Of a stretch of 64,000 nt of DNA, positions 27,124 to 37,162 are shown in pieces. The notes beneath the pieces were generated by a model. The model worked only from the letters and a program-made list of their open reading frames with translations, did not search any database and was not told the DNA's origin. A program made the translations under genes and the position numbers. Within the stretch, counting starts at the first letter, position 1. Each line of letters starts with the position of its first letter. The DNA is from Streptomyces sp. AC512_CC834 (lineage in GTDB: Bacteria; Actinomycetota; Actinomycetes; Streptomycetales; Streptomycetaceae), in NCBI RefSeq assembly GCF_019049325.1, contig NZ_JAGMUO010000039.1:35157-99156 (forward strand), given 5' to 3'.

Positions 27124-27257
27124 GCGCGGCACTGCTTCGGCCGAACCGGGAGGGAATCTGGCAGGTTGGAGTCCTGAAGGCGTCCCTCTGGTCGTCGCCT
27201 GCCACTACGGTTGGTGTTCGACCGCTCTGCGGGACCGGAGTGCGCGAAGGGGGATGC

Positions 27258-29864
<2,607 letters not shown>

Positions 29865-29927
29865 GACCGGTCCGGGGCGCGCGCACCGGGGCGGCCGGAG
29901 TGGTGGACAGGGGCGGGCCGAGGGTGG

Positions 29928-31652
29928 TTACCCGTTCGGCGGTGCGGGACGGAGGCGCAGTACGACGTCCTCGTCCCGCACGCCACCGACGCGCAGCGTC
30001 ACCTGAGCGCCGTCCAGCGGCAGCCCCGCGCGCAGGCAGGCGTACACGACCGCGGCCGGCAGGCCCGGGACCGGCGTCGGACCAGTGGCCGCCGCCTCCA
30101 CGACGCGGCCGTCCGTGAGCCCGACCAGACAGCCGCCCCCGCGCACCGCCGATGCGGCGAGGAGGCTTCCGGGCAGCTCCGCGAGGGTGTCCTCGATCCA
30201 GCGCAGCGCCCCGAAGACGGTGGACGCGGGCCGGTGCCGGACGAGTACCGAGGCGCTCTCGGTCAGCCGGCGGTCACGTTCGTCGTCCGCACAGGCCAGA
30301 TGTGTGAAGAGGGCCGCGGAATCCTGGGGTGTGGTGCCGTACGCGGCGACGGGTGCCGGAATGCGGCGCACCGTGACGGTCGGGGCCGTGCCGCCGTCCT
30401 CGCGTCCGGGAGCGGTGACGCCGGTCGTCACCTGCCACGAGGTGACCCGGGCCGCGGGCGGATCCGGAACCGGCAGCATCACGGGAGCCGGACGCGGGGA
30501 GGACGGCTCCGGGAGCTTCAGCAGGCGGTAGAGAGCGGCGCGGAGCCTGGCGAGGGCTTGTCCCGGCTCGGCGAAGGCCTGCGCGGCGGCCTCGGCGTAC
30601 CGCTCGGGTGTGTGCTCTCGTAGCGCCTGCTCCACCTGCTGGAGGAGGTCTTTCCGTACGTCGAGCCGGGGCGCGGTGGACGCCAGGTGGTGGACGGCGG
30701 TCCCCGGCACCGCGTCACCGCCGAACGCGGCCAGCAGCAGCGGCGTACCCGCCGACGCGCCGTACAACGTCACCGAGCCGTGGTCGCCCACCAGGACGTC
30801 CGCGGCGACCAGCGCCGGCCGCCAGGCATGGACGGCCGGCATCAGCAGCAGACCCGCGTCCAGGGCGGCGGCCTGCAAGGTGCGGATCTGCCAGGCACCG
30901 TGGGCCGACCACACGTTGGGATGCACGATCGCACCGACCCGGTGTCCGTCTCCGGGCAACTGCGCGAGGAGGCGTGGGAGCAGGTCCGGGTGACGGCCCA
31001 GGAGAGAGGACGGCCCCCAGGTCGAACTGACCATGACCAGACGCTGGTGCTCCGCGACGCCGAGCGCCTCGCGGTACGCCGTCCTGCGGCTTCGGCTGCC
31101 GACCAGTTCGTCGAAGCACGGGTCACCGACCAGCAACGTGCGCCCGGCCGTCTTGGGGTGGGTGGCGCGGAGTTGCTCCTCCTGCGCCGGATGGGACACG
31201 GCCAGCCAGGCGCGGCCCGACTCCAGCAGCGAGTCCGGTACGACTCCGGACAGGCGTTCGCGTGGACTGCGTGAATCCGGCACGAGCTTCTGGAATCCGA
31301 CGCCGTGCGGAAGCACCAGTACCGGGCAGTCGCCTTCCGGTACGTCGATGTTCTCGCTGGCGGACAGGATCAGGTCCGGGGAGATGCTGCCGAGCTGGTC
31401 CCAGGGGGCGACCCGGCATCCGGTGGTGTGGAGGAGGTCGAGGACACCGGCGCTGAACGCGGAGGTGGGGTCGTAGGCGAAGACCGTGGTCACGCGGGCG
31501 TCGTCACGCAGGAGCGACGGCAGTACTTCGAGGGCGCGGACGGCGGAGGTGACCGTGCGGGCGGCTACGACAAGAGTGCGTTCGCCGTGGAAGGTGTTCC
31601 AGCGGTGGGCGTCGGACCCCACGGGCACGCGAAGCGGCGGATTACCGGTCAA
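29928..31652 (-). CDS. GT-B-fold-like conserved actinobacterial protein, function unknown
   Basis: I chose the TTG at 31652 because GGAGGT lies seven bases upstream. The GTG at 31676 precedes that site and is less likely. The product of about 574 aa has VVAARTVTSAVRALEVLP at the start, VLVLPHGVGFQ, LLVGDPCFDELVGS, SSTWGPSSLLGRHPDLL, HPNVWSAHG and VGDHGSVTLYG. The last blocks resemble the nucleotide-sugar/CDP-glycerol binding half of GT-B transferases and 2-epimerases. Similar Streptomyces proteins are often mislabelled translation initiation factor 2, which nothing here supports. A separate C-terminal domain begins near residue 400. It converges on the STAND gene. Confidence 0.65.
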   Translation of the reverse strand: MTGNPPLRVPVGSDAHRWNTFHGERTLVVAARTVTSAVRALEVLPSLLRDDARVTTVFAYDPTSAFSAGVLDLLHTTGCRVAPWDQLGSISPDLILSASENIDVPEGDCPVLVLPHGVGFQKLVPDSRSPRERLSGVVPDSLLESGRAWLAVSHPAQEEQLRATHPKTAGRTLLVGDPCFDELVGSRSRRTAYREALGVAEHQRLVMVSSTWGPSSLLGRHPDLLPRLLAQLPGDGHRVGAIVHPNVWSAHGAWQIRTLQAAALDAGLLLMPAVHAWRPALVAADVLVGDHGSVTLYGASAGTPLLLAAFGGDAVPGTAVHHLASTAPRLDVRKDLLQQVEQALREHTPERYAEAAAQAFAEPGQALARLRAALYRLLKLPEPSSPRPAPVMLPVPDPPAARVTSWQVTTGVTAPGREDGGTAPTVTVRRIPAPVAAYGTTPQDSAALFTHLACADDERDRRLTESASVLVRHRPASTVFGALRWIEDTLAELPGSLLAASAVRGGGCLVGLTDGRVVEAAATGPTPVPGLPAAVVYACLRAGLPLDGAQVTLRVGGVRDEDVVLRLRPAPPNG

Positions 31653-31941
31653 GGCCGCTACCTCCAAGCAACCCACGCCCCCGGCCGGTCAGCGGCTCGC
31701 GGCTCGTGTTGATGGTGCTTTCATCGTTTTTCAAACCGGTTGGCAATCTTCCGGGGACTTTTGTGGCGCGCGGGCGGCGGACGTGTGAACTCGTACACGG
31801 TAGCGCTGAAGAAGGGCTCAACGGCCGCCGTGCCGATCGGACCGGGAGTGTGGCCGGTCGGCAGGCGCGGGCGTGGGGCGGGGCGGCCTAGCGTCGTTCG
31901 GAGCAGCGGGGCAGAGCGCGCCGCGCAGTGAGGAGACTTCG
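31653..31941. promoter_or_regulatory. Divergent intergenic region between the GT-B-like and Clp-N genes
   Basis: The 289-bp gap contains an AT-richer island (31705-31760, with TTTCATCGTTTTTCAAA) unlike the surrounding sequence. It should hold the promoters for both divergent genes. I cannot assign exact -35/-10 pairs. No gene is supported in it. Confidence 0.4.
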
Positions 31942-33267
31942 GTGGGGCAGCGAGGGACGACGGGAGACCGGGCCGGTGCCGGGCTCGGGGTGACCACGGA
32001 GTTCGAGCCGGAGGTCGTGCAGTTGCTCGTGGGGACGGTGCGCCGGGCGGTGCGGGGCGAGCTGACGGCCGTCGGGACGGACACCCTGCTGGGGGAGCTG
32101 GTGATGGGGGACTCGGAGGCGGGGGCGGTGATCGCCCCGGGGATGCGGAAGGCCGGGTCGCTCAGCGGACACATTCAGGCTCGGGCGGGCCGGGGCTGGG
32201 TGAGTGAGGACGACGCGCATCCGCGTGAAGCGGACGCGGACGCCGACGCCGACGAGGTCGAGGTCGACGCCGTCTGGCGTGAGGCGTGGTGGCGGTTCGG
32301 GCTGGGGCTGCGCGGGGCGGCTCGGGAGAATGCGCCGGTGCTGCCGCCCGCGATGACCGGGGCGATGCGGGACTGTCTGCGGCTCGCGCTCGGGTCGGCC
32401 CGCGCCGAGGGGACGGTCTCCGTGCGCTGTCGGCATGTGGCCAGGGCCCTGCTCGAGCTGCCGGACAGCAGGGCTCGGGAGGCGCTGCTGCTCGAGCGGC
32501 TGGACACGGGCGCGGCGGCGACCGGGCTGGACCGGCTGGACGCCGGGGCCGCGACCGAAGCAGACGAAGCGGCCGAAGCGGCCGAGGGGGTGGAGTCGTA
32601 CGGAGTGCTGCTCCTGCGCCGGGCCGGGACACTGGGCAAGAGCGGCAACCGGCTGACGCGTGCGCTGACTTCATGGACCTCACAGGTCGGGCTGAACGGC
32701 TCACCGGTGCTGTTCGCCGTGAACGTCGAGGCCACGCGCCAAGCGGTGCGGTGCGGTCGCCGCGCGGCGGAACCGGTGGATCTGCTGCTGGCGGTGCTGG
32801 CCCTGGACCGGGCGTTGGCCGTGGCGGGGCGTTCGCTTCCGGAGAGCCTCGCCGAGGCCAATGCCGCGCCTGCCGTCCTGCGAAGGCACGGCGTGCGGCA
32901 GGAATCCCTCGTGGCTTCGGCTGCGGAGATTCCGGCCGACGGTGGGCCGGGTGGGTCGGGTGGTCTCGGTGAGGATCGCGGCAGCGTGGGGCTGTCCGCC
33001 GCTGCCGACCGGGTCGTCGCGGTTGCCCGGCTGATCGCCGCCGAGCAGGGGTCACCCACCGTCGGCACCGTCCATCTGCTGTCCGCGCTGCTCGACGAGA
33101 CGGCGACCCCTGCGACGGCTGCGACGGCGACGGCTGCGACGGTGGTCAGCGGTGATGTGGGTGGCGGCTATGCGGGCGGCGGTGGCACGGTCGTGGAGAT
33201 GCTGGTGGCCGAGCAGGTCGACGTGGCCGCGTTGCGGGCCGCGCTGGACGTCCGGACGGGCGCGTGA
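31942..33267 (+). CDS. Stand-alone Clp N-terminal (ClpA/B/C adaptor) domain protein
   Basis: The GTG at 31942 has AGGAG eight bases upstream and gives about 441 aa. Two helical Clp-N-like halves are visible. One lies around GTVSVRCRHVARALLELP. The clearer C-terminal one has LSAAADRVVAVARLIAAEQG followed by PTVGTVHLLSALLDE. The central part reads VEAT...PVDLLLAVLALDRALAVAG. No AAA+ motor, Walker motif or protease motif is present, so it may act as a substrate-binding or adaptor protein rather than a chaperone. It ends in a Thr/Ala and Gly-rich segment. It is divergent from the GT-B-like gene. Confidence 0.68.
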   Translation: MGQRGTTGDRAGAGLGVTTEFEPEVVQLLVGTVRRAVRGELTAVGTDTLLGELVMGDSEAGAVIAPGMRKAGSLSGHIQARAGRGWVSEDDAHPREADADADADEVEVDAVWREAWWRFGLGLRGAARENAPVLPPAMTGAMRDCLRLALGSARAEGTVSVRCRHVARALLELPDSRAREALLLERLDTGAAATGLDRLDAGAATEADEAAEAAEGVESYGVLLLRRAGTLGKSGNRLTRALTSWTSQVGLNGSPVLFAVNVEATRQAVRCGRRAAEPVDLLLAVLALDRALAVAGRSLPESLAEANAAPAVLRRHGVRQESLVASAAEIPADGGPGGSGGLGEDRGSVGLSAAADRVVAVARLIAAEQGSPTVGTVHLLSALLDETATPATAATATAATVVSGDVGGGYAGGGGTVVEMLVAEQVDVAALRAALDVRTGA

Positions 33268-33334
33268 GAGCGGGGGCCGACCGGGCGGATACCGTTCGTT
33301 CCCGGCAGAGGCGCACGGTGGGGCAGGGGTGAGC

Positions 33335-34864
33335 ATGAGTCAGGTCTCCGACGGCCCGCGCGCGCCGCGACCGTCCGACCGGGTGCGCCGCGCGCCGGCC
33401 GGTGTGCCGCGGTGGGTGCGGCGGGAGGTGGTCTTCGGGTGGGCCGCGGCGCGTGGTGCCGAGCGTCGTACGGTCGTCGTCGAGGGGCTGCTCTGTGTCC
33501 TCACGGCCGCCTTCGGGCTGGTGCCGCTGCTGCTGTTGGCACCCGCCCGGCCGGTACTGGCGGTGCTGGGGGCCTTGTGGGCGGTGCTGCTCGTTCCCGC
33601 TCGCCGTGGCATGCCGGTCGTCGCCGTCCTGGGTGCCTCGCTGCTGGTCGTCGGGAACAACGTGTGGGCGCTGGCGGTGCTGCCGCTGATCGTGATGTCC
33701 GCGACCCGGCGCATCACACCGACGCGGCGTGCGTGGCAGGTCGTCGGAGCGGCCTGCGCCGTGGTCGGCGTGCTGACCGTCGTCACCGCCCCGTTCCGGG
33801 CCGAACGCCTCGCGTTCCAGGTGGCGGGCAACGCGGTCTCCGTGGTGCTGCTTCTGGTACTCCCCGCCCTGGCCGGAACGCTGTTGGGGCAACGGAGGCC
33901 CCTGGTCAGCCTGTTGCGGGAGCGCAACGCCTACCTGGAACAGGCTCGCACCCTGACCGCGACGGCGGCCCGCATGGAGGAACGGAACCGGATCGCGGGC
34001 GAGATGCACGACCTCCTGGGCCACCGGCTGAGCCTGATATCCGTGCACGCCGGGGCACTCGAGCTGGCGGCGGCAAGGCAGGCGCCCGCCCTCGCCGGGC
34101 AGTCCGAGCTGCTGCGTACGACCGCCGGTACGGCGATGGAGGAGTTGCGCGAGATCCTCGGTGTCCTGCGCCACGCGGACCTGGCCGAGGAGGTGGACGA
34201 CCGGCCCGGGGACGAGCGGGGCACGCGCGAGGACATCGCCGCCCTGGTGACGGAGTCCCGGCGGACGGGCAGCGTTGTCGAGCTGGACTGGTCGCTCTCC
34301 GACTCGGACGAGGTGGGGCCGCGTACGCGCCAGGCGATGCACCGGGTGGTCCGCGAAGGGCTGACCAACGTGCTCAAACACGCGTCCGGCGCGCCCACCT
34401 GGGTACAGGTCAGACAGGTCAGGAGTGTGGGCGGCTGGATCGAGGTGTCCGTCACCAACGCCCCGCCCCGCGTGGCCGGCGCCTCCCACGGGGGTACCCG
34501 CAGCGGGCTGGCCGGCTGCCAGGAGCGGATCGCGCTGCTCGGCGGCACGTTCGAGTCGGGTGCCCTGGTGAACGGCGGCTTCCGCGTCGCCGCCCGGCTG
34601 CCCGCGCAGGGGAACCTGAGCCAGGAAGGCGCCGGGTCCCCTGCGGGTGCCGCACGTCCTCCCTCGGCCAGTCCCCCCTCCGCCAGTCCTTCCTCCGCCC
34701 GTCTTTCCTCCGCCAGTCCCGGACACGAGGGGGCCCGTGCCCCGCTGCCGGACGAGATCCTCACCTGGCCGCGGGTGCTCGGCTCGGGCTGCGCCGCGCT
34801 GGTCGTGGTGCTGCCCACGGCGGGCTTCCTCGTCGTACTGCTGGTGCTGGCGGCCATGGGATGA
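33335..34864 (+). CDS. Sensor histidine kinase (HisKA_3, NarL-type pair)
   Basis: I chose the ATG at 33335, with GGGG six bases before it. A GTG at 33329 is equally possible. The product of about 509 aa has five or six membrane helices (residues 45-185), then the dimerisation/phosphoacceptor helix MEERNRIAGEMHDLLGHRLS with His at about 225. A HATPase domain contains GLTNVLKHASGA and SGLAGCQERIALLGG. A Ser/Ala/Pro linker built of PSSA/SPSSAS repeats precedes an unusual extra C-terminal hydrophobic helix (GCAALVVVLPTAGFLVVLLVL). It phosphorylates the adjacent response regulator. The stimulus is unknown. Confidence 0.88.
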   Translation: MSQVSDGPRAPRPSDRVRRAPAGVPRWVRREVVFGWAAARGAERRTVVVEGLLCVLTAAFGLVPLLLLAPARPVLAVLGALWAVLLVPARRGMPVVAVLGASLLVVGNNVWALAVLPLIVMSATRRITPTRRAWQVVGAACAVVGVLTVVTAPFRAERLAFQVAGNAVSVVLLLVLPALAGTLLGQRRPLVSLLRERNAYLEQARTLTATAARMEERNRIAGEMHDLLGHRLSLISVHAGALELAAARQAPALAGQSELLRTTAGTAMEELREILGVLRHADLAEEVDDRPGDERGTREDIAALVTESRRTGSVVELDWSLSDSDEVGPRTRQAMHRVVREGLTNVLKHASGAPTWVQVRQVRSVGGWIEVSVTNAPPRVAGASHGGTRSGLAGCQERIALLGGTFESGALVNGGFRVAARLPAQGNLSQEGAGSPAGAARPPSASPPSASPSSARLSSASPGHEGARAPLPDEILTWPRVLGSGCAALVVVLPTAGFLVVLLVLAAMG

Positions 34865-34911
34865 CCTCTGGTGCTGCGGCCCTGGGACGAGGGGCCCGGC
34901 GCCCGCGGTCC

Positions 34912-34917
34912 TAGGAT
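34912..34917 (+). promoter_or_regulatory. -10 element TAGGAT for a leaderless response regulator
   Basis: TAGGAT lies exactly 6 nt before the regulator's ATG at 34924, so the regulator may be transcribed separately from the kinase as a leaderless mRNA. No Shine-Dalgarno sequence is present. Confidence 0.5.
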
Positions 34918-34923
34918 GAGCCG

Positions 34924-35577
34924 ATGATCCGAGTCCTGGTCGCCGACGACGAGGCGCTGATGCGCGCGGGAATCCGGCTGATCCTGGAGAACGCCGAGGA
35001 CGTCGAGGTGGTCGCCGAGGCGGGCGACGGCCGGGAAGCCGCCGCGGCCTGCCGCGCCCAGGACGTCGACGTCGCCCTGGTCGACGTCCAGATGCCGGGC
35101 AGGGACGGTATCGCCGCCGCCGAGGACATCTCCCGCCTCTCGCCCCGCACCTGTGTCGTGATGCTGACGGCCTTCGGGGAGGACGCGCACGTCACACGGG
35201 CCCTGCGGGCCGGGGCGAGCGGCTTCCTCCTCAAGGACACAGGACCCACCGAGCTGATCCGCGCCGTCCGGCTCGCCGCCCAGGGCGAACCGGTACTGGC
35301 TCCCCGTATCACCCGGCAACTGCTGGAACGGCACGTACGGTCCGGCCGGGACACCGAGGCCGCCCTGCGCCGCACCGACGAGCTGGCCCCGGCCGAGCGC
35401 GACGTCCTTCGGCTGCTCGGCACCGGTCTGTCCAACGCGGAGATCGCCGACCGGCTGTATCTGAGCGCCGGCACGGTCAAGGCGCACATCAGCCGCATCC
35501 TCACCCGCACCGGCTGCGCCAACCGCGTCCAGGCGGCCGTCCTCGCCCACGACGCCGGGATGCTCGGGGAGCGGTGA
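34924..35577 (+). CDS. NarL/FixJ-family response regulator
   Basis: This 217-aa regulator has a receiver domain with the acidic pocket ADDE, the phosphoacceptor Asp54 in ALVDVQMPG and the conserved Lys in FLLKD. The C-terminal LuxR-type helix-turn-helix has LAPAERDVLRLLGTGLSNAEIADRLYLSAGTVK. It forms a pair with the kinase 59 nt upstream. Its target genes are not apparent. It lies between the accessory genes and the NRPS cluster and could serve either. Confidence 0.9.
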   Translation: MIRVLVADDEALMRAGIRLILENAEDVEVVAEAGDGREAAAACRAQDVDVALVDVQMPGRDGIAAAEDISRLSPRTCVVMLTAFGEDAHVTRALRAGASGFLLKDTGPTELIRAVRLAAQGEPVLAPRITRQLLERHVRSGRDTEAALRRTDELAPAERDVLRLLGTGLSNAEIADRLYLSAGTVKAHISRILTRTGCANRVQAAVLAHDAGMLGER

Positions 35578-35838
35578 GCCCCCTGGCTGGGGTCACCGCG
35601 CGGGCCGTCGTACGCCCCGGACCGGAGCATTTCCGCATCTTGGGCGAGGAAGCGTCGTCCCCGCGTGCCGCCGTCTGCCTTCTGCTGGACGCGGCCCGTC
35701 TGAACAAGTCCGTAACCGGCCTGGCAGTCCAGGTGGTTGTCGGTGAGGAAGGAAGTACATTCAGCGCGGTTCTACCTGGCCGCCATCCCGGCTGGCGATC
35801 AGTTCGCGGGCTCAGCCCGGCCCTGCGCGCAGTCGCCG

Positions 35839-36115
35839 GTCCCTCTCGGGAGGAGCCCCTTCGGGCGCATCCCCCTGGAGGCGTTCGCGGCCGGAGCGGG
35901 CCCAGTGGTGGCGACCACGGCCGGCGGACTCGCCCAGACCGTCATCGAAGGCGAGACCGGCTTCACCGCCGCACCACGGGACGCCAGGTCTCTGGCCTCC
36001 GCGCTCCACCGCGCCCTGACCGTCCTGCCCCGAGAACGCGACCGGTTCCTGAGCGCCGGAGCAACCCTGGTGCGCTCGCGCCACGACTACGAGGCCGGCA
36101 TCAGCTCCGTTCGAG
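35839..36115 (+). pseudogene. Remnant of a group 1 (GT4) glycosyltransferase C-terminus
   Basis: The frame containing SPFGRIPLEAFAAGAGPV and AQTVIEGETGFTA matches the donor-binding C-terminal half of GT4 glycosyltransferases (the EPFGxxxLEAxAxG motif). No N-terminal domain, start or upstream coding sequence in this frame is convincing. The motif's usual Glu is Ser here. The 260 bp before it (35578-35838) hold no supportable gene. Confidence 0.6.
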
Positions 36116-36181
36116 CGCATCGCCCCATGGGCCCTGGAGCCCGGGTCAAGCGTGGAGGGCCGGTCGCGATGAACTCGGGTC

Positions 36182-36892
36182 GTGTTGATCAGTCTGGAGT
36201 CTCCGCACTCCTTCTGGCGGCTGTCCGGCGAGCACGAGCGGGCGCTGGCGGCCACCTTCCCGAGTCAGCGGGTCCGGCGGAACCGGTCCGGGTGGAAGGA
36301 CGACCTGGCTGAGGAGTTCTTCGACCTGGCGGGGGCGACGATGACCATCGTCGGCTGTGGCAGCATCGGCGAACACCTCGCTCGCGCGGCCCGCTCCTTC
36401 GGGATGCACGTCGTCGGCGTACGGCGCACGCCGCCGGTGGCCGCCGAGGGCGGGATCACGTGGATGCACACTTCGGCAGTGCACCAGGCGGTCGCCATCG
36501 CCGACGTGGTGGTCGATCTGCTGCCCGCCACCCGGGCCACGGACCGCTTCTTCGACCGTCACCTCTTCACCGCGTTCAAGCCGCAGTCCCTCTTCCTCAA
36601 TCTCGGTCGCGCGGCGACCGTCGACCATGCGGCCCTGCTGGCCGGCCTCAACACGGGCCGCCTTCGAGGCGCCGGCCTGGACGTCTGCGACCCGAGACCG
36701 CTGCCCGCCCGCCATCCACTGCGGCTCCACCCCCGGGTCGTCCTCACGCCGAAGAGCTCCACACTCAGCCGCACGTACATGGACGAGGCGGTCGCGTTCT
36801 TCGCCGACAACCTGCGCCGCTACCTCGCCGACCAGCCGCTCAGCGGCCTGGCCGAGGTGCCCGCTGCCCGCTCTCCCCTCGCAGGAGGCTGA
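36182..36892 (+). pseudogene. Truncated D-isomer 2-hydroxyacid dehydrogenase
   Basis: The frame has the NAD-binding loop TIVGCGSIGEHLARAARSFG near residue 58, LFLNLGRAATVD, RGAGLDVCDPRPLP and HPRVVLTPKSS. These are the conserved blocks of the family. Only about 236 aa are present against the usual 310-330. Most of the N-terminal substrate domain is missing and no good ribosome binding site precedes the GTG at 36182. It is therefore probably a decayed remnant. A shortened active protein cannot be excluded. Confidence 0.6.
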
Positions 36893-37047
36893 CCGATGCC
36901 CACCACACGTCACCGCGGCCGGTCGTCGCCTTCGCGGCGACCGGCCGCAACCACCCCTACCTGGCTTTCACCCTGAACTCGCGCACGGGCCGTCACGGTC
37001 GCTCCGCACCACACTCCTGCAGGGCACAAGCGGTCGCAAACAGTCAC

Positions 37048-37101
37048 GTCAGCGGCGCGTCAGTTACCGGTCAGTTGAGTGTCAGTGCCATCGGAAATCG
37101 T
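37048..37101 (+). promoter_or_regulatory. SARP-type operator/promoter of NRPS-B
   Basis: GTCAG occurs at 37048, 37059, 37070 and 37081, exactly 11 bp apart. A -10-like AATCGT lies at 37096-37101, 8 bp after the last heptamer. Direct heptamer repeats on one helical face at 11-bp spacing, placed 8 bp before the -10, are the established binding arrangement of SARP activators. A further out-of-phase GTCAG lies at 37100. Confidence 0.78.
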
Positions 37102-37162
37102 CAGTGCGGTCGGAAATGTTCCCCGACTTCCGCCCACCCAGCTCTTCCGTGAGGAGCACGGC

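Noticed and set aside
35574..36188. Open frame after the response regulator as a real gene
   Set aside because: It has no ribosome binding site or family motif. The convincing signal in this stretch is the GT4 remnant in another frame.
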